A stretch of 64,000 bases of DNA from Adineta steineri (taxonomy: Eukaryota; Rotifera; Eurotatoria; Adinetida; Adinetidae): positions 124,001-188,000 of the forward strand of contig CAJNOI010000016.1 in the NCBI GenBank assembly GCA_905250115.1, read 5' to 3'. Under the pieces are notes generated by a model. It saw only the letters and a program-made list of their open reading frames with translations. It did no database searches and was not told the DNA's origin. The translations under genes were made by a program, and so were the position numbers. This document shows positions 13,349 to 33,200 of the stretch, in pieces. The stretch's first letter is position 1. Every line of letters begins with the position of its first letter.

Positions 13349-15695
13349 AATGATACTCAAAACGAAATATCAACAATCGAAATTTACTATTTACTATATA
13401 TATTTTTGTTCTCTATTAATCTTTACTCTAATATTTGTTTAAAGAAAAACAAAACTCCAGTGACTTTCTTTCTCTTTCACATGACAACTCTAGACAAGTT
13501 AAATGGACAGTGAACAAAAGAAAATAACAAATTGCATGGTTAACATACAATATAATAAAATAATGCACTATTCCACAATAATTTCCCTCTCATATTTTTT
13601 TTCTATTTCATTTGTATATGTTGTCAGATGTGTGCATGTGACAGTTTCTCCCTCCTTTGTTTGTCTCACTAGTCGATCTGTTTCGCTTTATTATTAATAT
13701 TTAACATATACAATGTGAAATGTTCTTAAACTTACTTTTTTTTGTTTGCTTTTTGTATATTAAAATCGAAAAGATCTTTGTATGTCTACCTATATTCAAA
13801 TGAAAGAGAAAAAGAGTGTATAAAAAACAAAGTATATATATAGTTACTTCGTATTAAAATACAACCAATTTTTTTTTGTTCGCTATTATATTATTTGATG
13901 CTGACTAGTCTTTATTTACTATAATTATGTACGCGTCGTGTGTTTCTTCTTTGCTCAGAATCTTTTTTTTTTTGACATAAATAAATTAATTTCGAATACA
14001 CGATTGTCTTTTCTTTCAAATTAATCTTTTAGATTTTTGATTTTATCAAAGGTAAAATATTTAAAAACTAAACTAACCTGAAGTAATTGATTTCAATATC
14101 TATAAATGTAGATTTAATATCAGAAGAAGAAGAAGAAGAAAAAATGATATCGATCGAAATATTTTGCTTTTAGAAAAATAAAACTAGATTTTGATCGACT
14201 AATTAGTTTTTTTATATTATATCTATATTCTCAGTTAATTAGTTCCGTACATTTAATAATGGATGATTGAATACTTTTATAGATAATTGTAATATAAAGT
14301 TTTACTGTTTATTACATTGCGACTGACGATTTTTATTAATTAATAGAACCTGTCAATATCATGAAATTTGATTTCTTATTCGAGGTTATCATCTCTATTA
14401 GAATAGAACATAAGCTGATGAGAAGAAAAAAAAGAGAAAAAAGAAGAAACGAACAACTCATGTATAATAGAAATCATATTTATTTGAATCTATCGTATTG
14501 CATGCAGTACAAACATATTTTTGATTATTGTTATTTTTGAGTAATATAATTTGTTTTTTTTAAAGAATAATGATGAAAAAAAAACATCAATAACTGAAGT
14601 TATGTGTAAAGATATAAATAATTAACGACCTTTTCTCTATAAACATATGTAATTCTATATTTACAGATTAATATTGATAATAGCATAAGTATAGTCTTGA
14701 AAATTCTAAATTTCCCAACAGATTAATGTTAAGTGTAAAATATGTATAGGCATTTTAAAAAGATGAGAAAAGATGTACTGATATAGGAAATAGAACATTG
14801 AATAACATTCTTCAGGGAATGAAAACCAAAACAAATATACAATTATTATGAAACATTTCCATACTAACTATATTACCACATTACTTTTATAAGTATTAAA
14901 ATAATTAGACACCATCTTATAAGTATATCTTGTCTTTTAATCCAGAGATAGGTATATAAAAACAAATCATAGTTTAGATTCCATTTTATAATTAATTAGC
15001 TTTTCGTCTGGTGTATCGTTTTCTTGAATAGATATTAAGCATAAATCTTATATAGATAGAATAGAATAAAAAAATTGTTTATTTTTAGTAAGTTTTAAAA
15101 GATTATCTCTAAGGTTATATAGACCTATTACTTGAAGAATAGACTAATCAAATCTAAATGTATTTATTTCGTTCTGTGCTTTCTTTCTTTTATTTTTACT
15201 TCTATCTTTCTTTTTATACAATTTAATTAGAACAATTATTCATAATAGAATTAGAATCTCGTAGATGATCATATATATATATCGAAATGTTTTATCAATT
15301 TGTAGTATATTTCTTTATTGAATTTCTTTAGTTTTGATCTTGTTTGATTTTATGAATTAAATTTAATATAAATATAATTGTATTCATTCGAATGTAATTA
15401 TTGATTTAAAAAAAATTCAATTCTATGACTAGCGTCGGTTTTTTTATTTATTCTTTTCTTTTAATTTGCATAAAGGTTGTAAAAAACTGTTCTGTTTACA
15501 AACACAAACACACACACGAATTTATAAGTTCCTGAGCATAAGAGAAAAAAAAAGTAAGATCATATACATAGATATATGTACGATATTATAATGGCACAAT
15601 TAATCAATTGAAGACAAATATAAAAAGAAAAAGGAAAAAGAAAAAGAAGACAAAAAAAACATAAATAAACAGATTTCATTTCTTATGTTGAAAAG
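13349..15695. other. Convergent 3' region of GNAO and ARHGAP39
   Basis: Both neighbours end here. AATAAA at about 13979 (acataaataaatt) is a likely polyadenylation signal for the Go alpha gene. The rest is AT-rich, with A-rich runs and short purine tracts (near 14123-14142 and 15630-15660). I see no supported coding frame; a 64-codon frame at 13503-13697 lacks homology and sits in the 3' UTR. Confidence 0.6.
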
Positions 15696-20641
<4,946 letters not shown>

Positions 20642-21114
20642 GAGAATTAGTTATATAGAAATCAAAATAAAAGAAGAGAAAAACAGGTTTTTTAATAATC
20701 TAGATAATTAAAAAAGAAAAATTTTTCAAAAGAAAAAAAAATTTTATTTGTTTCTTTACTTATTGATAACAACAAATCAAAACTAAAATTGTCTTTTCTT
20801 TCTTTAAACATTCAGTTCATCTATTTTCGTTCTAAATCATTCTATTGCTTGTTTATGCGAACCAATCAAATGAAAATTACAATGCATAACTATGATAATA
20901 AACAAAAATAAAATCATATTTTTTTTTGATTTATTCTTTTAGAATAACTTAAGTCTTTATTAAAATAAATTTTTTCTATTAAAATTTGCAAGAAATAATC
21001 ATATTCGAAAAAATCTAAACAATTGTTGTTATTTTCTTTTTGTCAACATATTTACGCAATAAACTTTTAACGTACAGAATATTCTTACTCTTGGTTAGTA
21101 TTGAATAGTACACC
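20642..21114. promoter_or_regulatory. Head-to-head promoter region, ARHGAP39 / SF3B1
   Basis: These 473 bp separate the tentative ARHGAP39 start (minus) from the SF3B1 start (plus). It is very AT-rich. An acceptor-like TTGGTTAG at 21091-21098 lies 16 bp before the SF3B1 ATG, so the SF3B1 5' UTR may be spliced. No TATA box is evident. Confidence 0.4.
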
Positions 21115-24100
21115 ATGAGTTCAAAACATGATGGTAAGAATAGTTTTTTTCTTTTTTTATTAGACTTACGAAATATCTATTGAAATTCTTATTGTAGCCG
21201 TCGAAGCTCAATCTAAAGCTCTACGTGATGATCGAAGACGAGAAGAAGATGAAGCTCGTGGTACGAAATTTGGTCAAGAAATTCTTGATACAGAAGTCTA
21301 TGAAGAAAATGCTCGAAGTGGTTATTTAAATTATTTACCTGGAACGAATGATGATGATGTATGTTATTATATTTCATACTAAATAAGTATTTATTTCTAA
21401 TTATTTTTTTTATATTAGGATGAAGATGAAGAGTATCAATCATCATTATCAAATATGAAATTAAAACAATATGGACCAACAGCAGATATTCGTCAAAATA
21501 TTCCAAATATTGATCAAGTAAGAGAACAAACATTTAAATATTTTATTAAAATAATTTTTTTTTAAATTTTTGTAATAGAATTTTGATCCATTAGCTGAAC
21601 ATCGTCGACCAACAATTGCCGATCGAGAAAATGAATATCAAAAGAAACGACGTATGGTACCAGGAAGAATTTCACCAGAACGATTGGATTATTTTGCTGA
21701 TGGTAAATATTGAAAAAAATTCTTATCCTTTTTTCTGTTTGTTTTTAGTATAAGATGATTATCTAAATTCTAAGAGGCTATTCTGATATCGGGTTCCTTT
21801 TTGTAGGCGTTTGGCCATATGGATATCCATCATCTACATATGCATTATTTTCTAATAAGAAAGAAAAGGTGTGAATGAATAGTAAACACCTATTTAATTA
21901 ATTAGAATCTTAGCTTATTTTTTAGACATTAAACGATTATCAACGTACTGTTCAATCGCAACGTTGACAATCAACTTGCTTGAAATGAGCTCGAGCATGG
22001 TACAGATACTACTACTATAATAATAAATGAATATAAATATATTTTTTTAAAAAAGATTTTCCTTTCTGTAAAGTATTTCGTAATATTTATCAAAATGTCG
22101 AAATGAGGTAGTATTTATATATAACGGTGGGTGTTTTTATTCTTTTTTTTTTTATAAATATCGATTAAAAATTATTTATTTCTAAACATTTTTTTATTGA
22201 TTATGTTTAATTTATTTTATTTAGGCGGAAAAACACCTGATCCACAATCAAAAGCACGTAGTTATGCAGAAATTATGGGTGAAGTTGTTGTACGAAATGC
22301 TAAGGTAATATTAATTTTTGAATAAATATAAAATTTATATTTAATATTTTTTTAACAGGCCGATACACGAAATCAAATTGCAGAAAAACTCAAAGCAGCT
22401 GAAGCTCAAGGTGGTGCAGGAGCTAATGGAAGTGCAAGTTCATTAGGTGAAAAACGTCGTCGACGATGGGATCAAACAGCACCTACTGATGATAATGATC
22501 CAAAAGCAAAGAAAACAGCATACGATGAGGTAAAATAATTATTTTCGAATTCTGTAATAAATTCTTATTTCTTTCTTTTTTTTTATTATATTTAAGGCTG
22601 TTACACCAGCTCATCGAATATGGGATGCTACACCAGCACCTGGTCAATCATCATTTGATGAAACACCTCATCATTCAACGACACCATCAAATAAACGTAA
22701 TCGATGGGATGAAGTAAGTTAATTTATATTTTTATATATAACTAATTATTGTAATTTTTTTTTCTCTATTATTATTTAGACTCCACGCACTGAACGAGGT
22801 AAATTGATTTAAAAAATATAAATATTTTTATTTCTTATTTTATTTTTTTATTAGAAACGGCAAATTCTGGTTGGGCTGAAACACCGAAAACTGAACGTGG
22901 TGGTATGGATGATGCTGATTATATTATACGATCAACTCCGACACCTTCTACTGATAAACGTCGCTCACGTTGGGATGAAACACCTGCAAATCAAACAACA
23001 ACAAATGGTGGTAGTTTTACACCAACAACAAAAGAAATTGGTGTTGCATCAACTCCTCGTACATCTAGTGGTTTTACACCGGGTATGACACCAATTATTG
23101 CAACACCCGTAGGTGCACGTGCTGCTAATATGGCAACACCAACACCAAATCAAATTCCAATGACACCTGAACAAATGCAAGCATATCGTTGGGAACGTGA
23201 AATTGATGAACGTAATCGTCCATTATCTGATGAAGAACTTGATGCAATGTTTCCACCAGGTTATAAAGTTTTACCACCACCTGCATCTTATATACCAATT
23301 CGAACACCAGCACGTAAATTAACAGCCACACCAACACCACAAACAACAATGTCTGGTTTTCACATTCAAGAATCTGCACATGGACAAAGTGCTCAATCAA
23401 ATCAATTACAAGAATATCAACCATCAGGAAATTTACCTTTATTAAAACCCGATGATTTACAATATTTTGATAAATTATTACAAGAAGTTGATGAAGAAGC
23501 ATTAACACCTGAAGAACAAAAAGAACGAAAAATTATGAAATTATTACTTAAAATTAAAAATGGTACACCACCAATGCGTAAAGCAGCATTACGACAAATA
23601 ACTGATAAAGCACGCGAATTTGGTGCTGGCCCATTATTTAATCAAATTTTACCATTATTAATGTCACCAACATTAGAAGATCAAGAACGTCATTTACTTG
23701 TTAAAGTTATTGATCGTATTTTATATAAACTTGATGATCTTGTTCGTCCATATGTACACAAAATTTGTGTTGTTATTGAACCACTTTTAATCGATGAAGA
23801 TTATTATGCACGTGTTGAAGGACGTGAAATTATATCAAATTTAGCTAAAGCTGCTGGTTTAGCAACAATGATATCAACAATGAGACCTGATATCGATAAT
23901 TTAGATGAATATGTACGTAATACAACTGCTCGTGCATTTGCTGTTGTTGCATCAGCACTTGGTATACCAGCATTATTACCATTTTTAAAAGCTGTTTGTA
24001 AAAGTAAAAAATCTTGGCAAGCACGACATACAGGCATAAAAATTATTCAACAAATTGCTATTTTACTTGGTTGTGCTATTTTACCACATTTAAAATCATT

Positions 24101-26128
24101 AGTTGAAATTATTGAACATGGTCTTGTTGATGAACAACAAAAAGTACGAACAATTACTGCATTAGGTATTGCAGCATTAGCTGAAGCAGCAGCACCATAC
24201 GGTATTGAATCATTTGATACAGTACTTAAACCATTATGGAATGGTATTAAACAACATCGTGGAAAAGGTCTTGCTGCATTTCTTAAAGCCATTGGTTATT
24301 TAATTCCATTAATGGATGCTGAATATGCTGGTTATTATACCCGTGAAGTAATGGTTATATTAATACGTGAATTTCAATCACCTGATGAAGAAATGAAAAA
24401 AATTGTTCTTAAAGTTGTTAAACAATGTACAGCAACTGATGGTGTTGAAGCTAAATATATTAAAGAAGAAGTTTTACCAGCATTTTTTCGATATTTTTGG
24501 AATCAACGTATGGCATTAGATCGTCGTAATTATCGACAATTAGTTGATACAACTGTTGAAATGGCAAATAAAGTTGGTTCATCAGAAATCATTAATCGTA
24601 TTGTTGATGATTTAAAAGATGAATCAGAACAATATCGTAAAATGGTTATTGAAACAATTGAAAAAATAATGACAAATTTAGGTTCAGCTGATATTGATTC
24701 ACGTTTAGAAGAACAATTAATTGATGGTATACTCTATGCATTTCAAGAACAAACAACAGAAGATACAGTTATGTTAAATGGTTTTGGTGCTGTTGTTAAT
24801 TCATTAGGAAAACGTTGTAAAGCATATTTACCACAAATCTGTGGAACAATTTTATGGCGTTTAAATAATAAAGCAGCTAAAGTCCGACAACAAGCTGCTG
24901 ATCTTATACAAAAAATAGCTAATGTTATGAAATTATGTCAAGAAGAAAAATTAATGGGACAATTAGGACTTGTTTTATATGAATATCTTGGTGAAGAATA
25001 TCCTGAAGTTTTAGGAAGTATTCTTGGAGCATTAAAAGGAATTGTTAATGTTATTGGTATGACAAATATGACACCACCAATTAAAGATTTATTACCAAGA
25101 TTAACACCTATTTTAAAGAACAGACATGAAAAAGTACAAGAAAATTGTATTGATCTTGTTGGTCGTATTGCTGAATTAGGTGCTGAACATGTTCCAGCAC
25201 GTGAATGGATGCGTATTTGTTTTGAATTACTTGAATTACTTAAAGCACATAAAAAATCAATTCGTCGTGCTGCTATAAATACATTTGGTTATATAGCTAA
25301 AGCTATAGGTCCACATGATGTACTTGCAACATTATTAAATAATCTTAAAGTTCAAGAACGTCAATTACGTGTTTGTACAACTGTTGCTATTGCTATTGTA
25401 TCTGAAACATGTTCACCATTTACTGTTTTACCAGGTAAATTTGTTTTTCTAATGCCTAATTTTTATTTTATAAATTATTTTTATTTTTTTAATAGGTTTA
25501 ATGAACGAATATCGTGTACCAGAATTAAATGTTCAAAATGGTGTATTAAAAGCATTAGCATTTATGTTTGAATATATTGGTGAAATGTCAAAAGATTATA
25601 TATATGCTGTAACACCATTACTTGAAGATGCAATGATGGATAGAGATTTAGTTCATCGTCAAACAGCAATGACAGCCATTGGACATATGTCATTAGGTGT
25701 ATTTGGTTTTGGATGTGAAGATGCATTATGTCATTTATTAAATCATGTTTGGCCAAATATATTCGAAACAAGTCCTCATGTTATTCAAGCATTCATTTCA
25801 GCTATTGAAGGTTTACGTGTTGGCCTTGGTCCATGTAGAATACTTTATTATGCATTACAAGTAAATAAATAATTTTTTATTATAATTCGTTTTAATTTTG
25901 TTTTTTTAATTTTAGGGTCTTTTTCATCCAGCTCGACGTGTACGTGATGTTTATTGGAAAGTTTATAATACATTATATATTGGTGCACAAGATTCATTAA
26001 TAATTTCTTATCCACGTATTGTTGATGATAGTACTCGTCCAACAATTGATGAACATGAATCATTGAAGAAACGTATTGAAAAACCACGTAATGATTATCT
26101 TCGATATGAACTTGATTATATTCTATAA
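21115..26128 (+). CDS. SF3B1: Splicing factor 3B subunit 1 (SF3b155)
   Basis: It is the core HEAT-repeat protein of the U2 snRNP SF3b complex and clamps the intron branch site. Eleven exons (21115-21133, 21198-21358, 21419-21517, 21579-21702, 22225-22304, 22359-22529, 22597-22713, 22780-22798, 22855-25434, 25496-25860, 25916-26128) give 1315 aa; human has 1304. The N-terminus carries the U2AF-ligand-like Trp repeats (RRRWDQT, HRIWDAT, NRWDETP, SRWDETP) among TP-rich sequence, then [32 protein letters not shown]. The HEAT part is nearly identical to human, including residues mutated in human leukaemias: [21 protein letters not shown] and EQQKVRTI. The C-terminus [18 protein letters not shown]...YELDYIL is complete. 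Exon 9 alone holds 2.6 kb without an intron. Between exons 4 and 5 lies an alternative terminal exon pair, listed separately. Confidence 0.98.
21807..21967 (+). other. Alternative terminal exons of SF3B1 (short isoform candidate)
   Basis: Inside the 522-bp intron 4 a good acceptor (tttttgtag) opens a 62-nt exon at 21807-21868 in the correct phase after ...YFADG, encoding [21 protein letters not shown]. It ends at a GTGTGA donor, and a second acceptor (ttttttag) opens 21926, encoding [13 protein letters not shown] and then a TGA at 21965-21967. Without the second splice the frame also stops at once (GTG TGA). AATAAA follows at about 22022. Either way the product would be an N-terminal SF3B1 fragment of about 150-170 aa. 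Confidence 0.55.
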
Positions 26129-27244
26129 AAAGAAAACACTAAAATAATAAGAAGACAAATACATTTTGACAGTAGTTTTATTGTCTATGTTCGTATCATT
26201 GTTGTTCTCATTTCATTTTTCTAAATGTATATGTACGTCTGTATTACGTGCGATATACTAATATGAGACTAAATTAAAAAAAGAAAAAAACTCATCTTTC
26301 AACAATATTTCTTTTTCTTTGTCTTCTTTAATGTATGTACGTTTGTTTGTTTTTTTTCTTTTTTCTTTTTGTGCTGGTCCTTTTTTTTTTCTTTTGTGTT
26401 CGTAATAAAAAACATATTCAACTATTGAGAAAAAAAATCGACCTGAACTATAGTGTTGATTTTAATTGAAACAAAAAAAAAGTGGAATTTCTATTTAAAA
26501 AAAAGTTTTTTATTTACTACAAACAACTAAAAAAAATGTGCATAGTCATTCTATCTTCGGCGATTATTTATGCAAACATATTTGCCAACAACAAGGTTAT
26601 CTCGCTTGAAATAGATAGGATGAAAGTAAAATATTTTCTTGCGATGTATATGATTAATATTAACATGTAACTTGTACTCAATATATGAGTCATATAAAAA
26701 TAAAATTCTAAATTATAAGTTAGAATGTAACTGAAGTTAAATATATATGTCATGCATAGATAAAGTTAGAAAATGATTGTTGAATATGAAATTTTATTAA
26801 ATTAGTTAATTTGATATATGTTGTCGTATAAAAAGATAATCTGTATGTTAAAATGAAATTAATTAATCTTCTTTTTTGTCATTAATTATTTACAAAATAG
26901 AAAAAAAACGATATTCTTTGTAATATTGCAACTTTCGTAAGATCTTCTATCATTTTTTTTTCTTTTTCATCTGACGAACATTATTTAGATAATAAAGACA
27001 AAAAAAAACTTGAAGTAGCTTATTCAACTGAGGGGGTAAAAAAAAAGAAGTAAAAAAAAAGAGAATTCTATAGATAACAGTATCTTCTTCTATTTTATCG
27101 TTTATCTTAAGTTAGCGCAAATAAAAGCTGAAGACTATATTTATTTTGTTTTTATTATTTACGTTCGCATTACTGGTGTCTTTGAATGCTATTACTCTCA
27201 TAATTTTCATATTAAGAGTATAGCATCGACGTTTTTTTTCTAAA
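26129..27244. other. SF3B1 3' UTR and SUEL/CUB gene upstream region
   Basis: AT-rich. AATAAA at about 26404 can serve SF3B1. No coding frame with support; the frames at 26482-26753 are low-complexity. A TATA-like element near the start of the next gene is not distinct. Confidence 0.55.
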
Positions 27245-30200
27245 ATGACGTTTAGATCAATAATTATCACTTTGTATATATTACAATATATCTTTTTCAC
27301 TAATGGACAAAATGTTCAAACAATGCCACCACAAGACACATGTGTACCATCAAGTCTTACTCTTCGTTGTCCAGCTGGTTCTGTAATTGTTGTTACAAGC
27401 GCTGAATATGGTGTTGCACAAGTCGATGGTTCATGTAGCTATACACCAGGTGATTGTATTGCTGATGCAATGAGTATAGTCGTATGTGTAAGTGATTCTG
27501 TTACATGTAGTATATATGCAACAAAAAAAAAACTACCAGAATGTAATGATCAATTTGGTAGTTATGTTCACATTGAATATGATTGTGTACCAATGTCAAT
27601 GAATGATCCAGCACAAGAATATAATGTATGTCAACAAAATAGTACAGATATAACAAGTGATCGTGGAATATTAAAAAGTCCTGGTTATCCATCACAATTT
27701 CAACTTACACCATCTGAATGTTTTCGTGCTATACATGTACCAGACAATAAAGTAGTTCGTTTATGGTTATCTGATTTATATGTTAGTTCAGCAGGTATCA
27801 ATTGTCCCAACGATCATGTATACGTTGTTGATAATGTTCAAACATTTCGACACTGTGGTCTTAAACGATATGCTTATCCATATTTATGTTCATCGACTAT
27901 TATTATTCAATACAAGACTACAACGCAAAGTTCATTTTACCGTGGACTGAGAATGTATTTTGAAATAGTTGATCGATCACCAAATGACAACTGTCCAACT
28001 GGATCAGTAACACCTGTGCCAGCAACAACACCAAGTACAACAACTATCGAAACAGATGTAACAACAGCTATACCCATTTATGTTGTACTTGGTATTGCAT
28101 CTCCAATTCGAAGTTTTCAAATTTGCAAAGGTAAATTATTTATTTAAACAAATATAGGATAAAATAAAATAATTACAAATTCTTTTTCTTAGGTGAATCA
28201 CATACACTTCAATGTCCAAATAATTATGTTGTAGCTGTAAGAACAAATATATATGGTGTTACTCCAACGGATCAATGTGAAGATCATGATGCAAGTAAAC
28301 ATTGTGTTCTTGCGACAGATCCAACATTTTATTGTCGACAAAGTTGTACATATATGTATACAGGTAATCGAGTTATTCCATCATGTAGTAATAAAATTGC
28401 TGCTTATCAATATGTTGAATATCAATGTATACCATTAAAAACTGAACTTGTTTCACCAAATACAACATGTCCAGCTGATGGTTCAAAAGTTCCAATACAA
28501 ATTGATCGTCGAGGTCGTTTTCAAAGTTATAGATATGGTAGTTTTGTTATGGTAAAAATGAATTGCACATATCGATTAAAAACAAAACCTGGTGATATTA
28601 TGCATATTTATTCACTTGATGTTAGTTTAAGTGATTATTCATCGGACTGTACAGAAAATAAACTATCATTTGTTGAAGATGGTGAAACTCAAGGTTCAGA
28701 TTTTTGTGAAGAACGATCATTTAGATTACTTTATTCAACTTGTTCAAATGAAATTGATATGCGTTATATTGTTACAGATGATAGTATGTATTTCTCAGAT
28801 GGTGCTGAATTATATATTGAAAGTCAAGCACGTCCATCAGATTGGTCTTGTGGTAAACCTTTACCAACAACACCTATTCCACCAACTCAACCAACAATAC
28901 CAATTGTAACACAAACAGCAGTACCTTTAACAAATGAAACATCTATGTTTGCACGTGATGAACTTGAAACTGATATTTGCTTTAAAGGTACATCAAGTTA
29001 TACATGTCCACTTGGTTATACATTTATTATGATTGATGCTTTCTATGGTGTTAAAAAACAATCATCAAATAAATGTGGATTTGTTCAAGGAGACTGTGTA
29101 CATGATGCATTACCATCTTTAACAATATGTCGAAATGATGCAGCAGGTTGTTTTATGTCATACCCAACACAACGTCGTCTTGCTCAATGTTCAGATAATT
29201 ATGCTGATTATCTACATATAACACATCAATGTGTACCAAGTCGACCAGTTGGAACTCCACCACCTATAACCATGTATGATATTTGTGATACAAATGCTCC
29301 TATTGCAAATGTTAACGGAGTTGTTACTAGTCCAAATTTTCCAACTTATAAACAAACAAATACTGAATGTAAAAGATCACTCGTAGGTATGACAGATAGA
29401 GTTTTAAAAATTTGGATGAATGAAATGGCTGTATCAAGCGATGGTGTACGTAGTTTAGCTGGTAAGATATTTATTTTACTTCTTTTCAAAAATTCATATT
29501 TTTATTTCTTTTTTTTTTAGAAGAATCAGATGAACCTGATTTGGTTATCTATAAAAATTATGATACAAAAAATTTAAATGATTTCGAAAAATTAAATCCA
29601 TCAATTCGTGATGTTTGTATAAAAGATTATTTAATAATAAATGCTCCACATGTAGCTTATGTTTATTGTGGTACTCGTAAATTTGCTATGGCACCTATTT
29701 GTGCAGCAAATATAGATATTCAATATAAAACAACATCAGCAGCAAATTTTCTTTATAAAGGTTTTAAATTATATTTTGAATGGGTTCCTAAACCAATGGA
29801 TATAATTTGTGATAATAATCCATTACCACCAACAACAACACCTATTGATGAAATAATACCAGGTTGGGCACAAAATTTACAACTTTCTCCAATACTTTCT
29901 GCCCAAATATGTCTTGGAACAGCACATACATTACGATGTCCTCGTGGATCTGATTATGTTCTTTCTATAATTTCATCAAGTTATGGTGTAACAGGTACAG
30001 GTCTATGTGAAATTCCAGCATCAAATCATTGTCATCAAGAAGCATCACTTGGTTTAACATGTACACATTCATGTTTTATTGAATATATTATTCCAAGACC
30101 ACTTACACAATGTAATGCACAAAATGCTGATTATATTAGTATAGATTATGAATGTATTCCTACACGTTTACCAAATTCTGAAAATCCAATTGATATATGT

Positions 30201-33200
30201 GCATCAACAACAACAGATACAATTGCAATGAATTCAGGTATAATGATTAGTCCACAATATCCAATATTAGGTGCTGCACGTACTTGTTCAAAAAAAATTG
30301 AAACATTACCAAATAAATTATGGATGGTTTTTATTGTTGATTTATTTTTGGAAGGAGGAAGTACTAATGCTGGTACTTGTGATGCAGCATCATTAAATAT
30401 TTATGATGGAAATGATAGAATTATTCTTTGTGGTTTACAACAACCTGAATTAGTTTTAGTTAGTTGTTCAAATATAGTTGAATTTAAATTTGTTTCAACT
30501 CATCAAGCACTTGGTTATCGTGGTTTTAAAATATTTTTTCAAACAATTGATGTACCTAGTAATTGGGCATGTAAACCAAGTGGTTTTACAACTCCAGCAA
30601 TAACAACAACAACAACTCGACCACCAACAACATCAGGTGCATTACCACCTAGTTTTCAAAGTAAATTATAGTTTTTAAAAATAAAAAAAAACAGTTTTTT
30701 TCTTCTAGTTGTTGCTTATGGCGGAACAACAAATAATACACGTCAATATTGTAAATTTCCATTTACATATCAAGGCAATTCACAAGCAAATTGTCTTAGA
30801 ACAGATCCACCAAGTTCACCATCAGGTCAAACACTTAAAGAACCATGGTGTTCATTAACAAGTAATTTTGATACGGATCGTCAATGGGGATATTGTGAAT
30901 TAGGTGTTACTGATTCAACATTTTATGATATATGTCGTAGTCAATCGCAATCACTTCGATGTCCACCTGGTTATGTTATTGATATAATAACTGCTGATTA
31001 TGCAGCTAAACCTGATGGAAATATCGGTACAGGTGCATGTATGTATGATAAAAATGATTGTTTTCAAAGTGATACATTAACAGTTCAAACAACATGTGCT
31101 GGTAAACCATCATGTACAGTATATCATTTTATTAGAACGTTAACAGCATGTCAAAGTCGATCAGCAGCTTATCTTCATGTTCATTATGAATGTATACCTA
31201 GTGATATTCCAGAAATAACTACATATGATATATGTAATAATAATACATTACCACAAGCTGATACTCGTCGTGGATTTATTGTATCACCAAATTTTCCAAA
31301 TACACAAGCTAATCTTGATTGTACATTTAATTTACATACATTAAAACCACATCAAGATATACATGTTTATATAGTTGATATGGATTTAACTCCTATACCT
31401 TTACTTGGACAATCATGTACAAAAGATCGATTAATTATTGATGCTGATAATAATATTATGGAAATGTGTGGTAGATCATATACAAATTTTTTAATTAATA
31501 CATGTCATGCATCTGTATCATTTCAATTAATTCGAGCATCTGATGCTAAAGGACGTGGTGTTAAATTTTATTTTGAATTTCGTGAACGACCTCCAACTGA
31601 CGTTTGTCCTGTATTATATACAACTACTGTACGTCCATCAACAGCACCTACACCACCAAGACCAACAACACAACCAACACGTCCAGTAGAATTTCCTCAT
31701 CCACCACCTCGTGATATCAAAACTTTATGTTATCCAGATCTTTCATCTTTATTTGGTACAAATAATTTTCAATGTCCAGCAGATTATATAATTGTTATTC
31801 AACGAGCATTCTACGGAAAAGGTACTCGTTGTACTTATACTCCAGGTGATTGTACAACTGAAGCTGATATTGTTTATCGAACATGTTCAGGAAAACAAGC
31901 ATGTTCAGTATCATTTATAAATACTGTTCCTATACCAGAATGTAATAATGGTATAGCAAGTTATCTTTTTGTTGAATATCAATGTTTACCAACACCAACC
32001 ATTGTTGCATCTAGTACAGATTTATGTACAGCTCAAATAGATATAATTAGTGGACCAAGTGGTATGTTAAAAAGTCCATCATATCCAACCTATGCACAAT
32101 CACAATGTGCTAATGTAACATTAAATTCAAGTGATTCTAATATGGTTATGTATATGTATTTACTTGATCTTAATATTGATCCAATTGATCCAACTACTGG
32201 TAGATGTACAAAGGATTATTTATCATTGTCTTATCAATGTAATAATCTATTATATACTATGGAGTTATGTGGTACACGTCCTACAGAACTTTTATTTAGT
32301 ACATGTTCACCAACTGATAAAATCTTTGCTTCATACAATTTAGTAAGTCAAGATTTTCAATCTCAACGTGGTTTTGCATTACTTTATCATCTTGTACCAC
32401 AATCAGCTATACCTACACTTCCTTCAACACCAAGACCAACAACCCCAATGATAACAACAACTACATTGATACCTGGACCTGGTCCACTTAGTACATCAAA
32501 TCAAGTTTCCACAACATGTGTTGCAAAATCTTTAACAATACGATGTGAACAACCTCAATATGGTCTAGTTATACATAAAGTAGAACTTGCTGCAGGTACA
32601 CCAGGTACTTGTACTTATTCAAGTCAAGATTGTTTTGAAGATCGTACTAATTCATATAATCCTTGTGGTGGTTTACCCACATGTAGTATGTATGCACCTA
32701 CTGGTCCAATGAAATCATGTAATAATTCACAATCAACTTATTTATATGCTGAATACCAATGTATACCAACTCGACCAAAACTTAATCTTGATGTTTGTGC
32801 ATCAGCAAATACACAACAAAAAGTTGATGGTGGTGCAATTATTTCGTCAATAAATTATACATCAGCATCTCAACAATGTGTAATACAATTACAATCAAAT
32901 ACATTACTAGGCAGTCAACATCGTAAAGGATTTAGAGTCTATATTCTTTCATTAAATTTACCAATGCAAAGTACATTACGTGAACAAGGTGCACAATGTA
33001 GTGAGAATGGTCCACATATTGAATTAAATGATTATCATGGAACTTCAACACGTTTATGTGGTAATGGTCATGCACGTTATCTATTTGAAACATGTGCAGA
33101 AACAATTGATATTCGATATAATAATGTTCAAATGAATACAGGTACAACAAAATATAAAGGTTTTCAACTTTATTTTGAATCAATTCTAAATGATAAATGT

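Noticed and set aside
23125-23508. 127-codon minus-strand open frame opposite SF3B1
   Set aside because: Antisense shadow of a strongly conserved coding exon; its composition is a mirror of the SF3B1 codons and it has no homology of its own.
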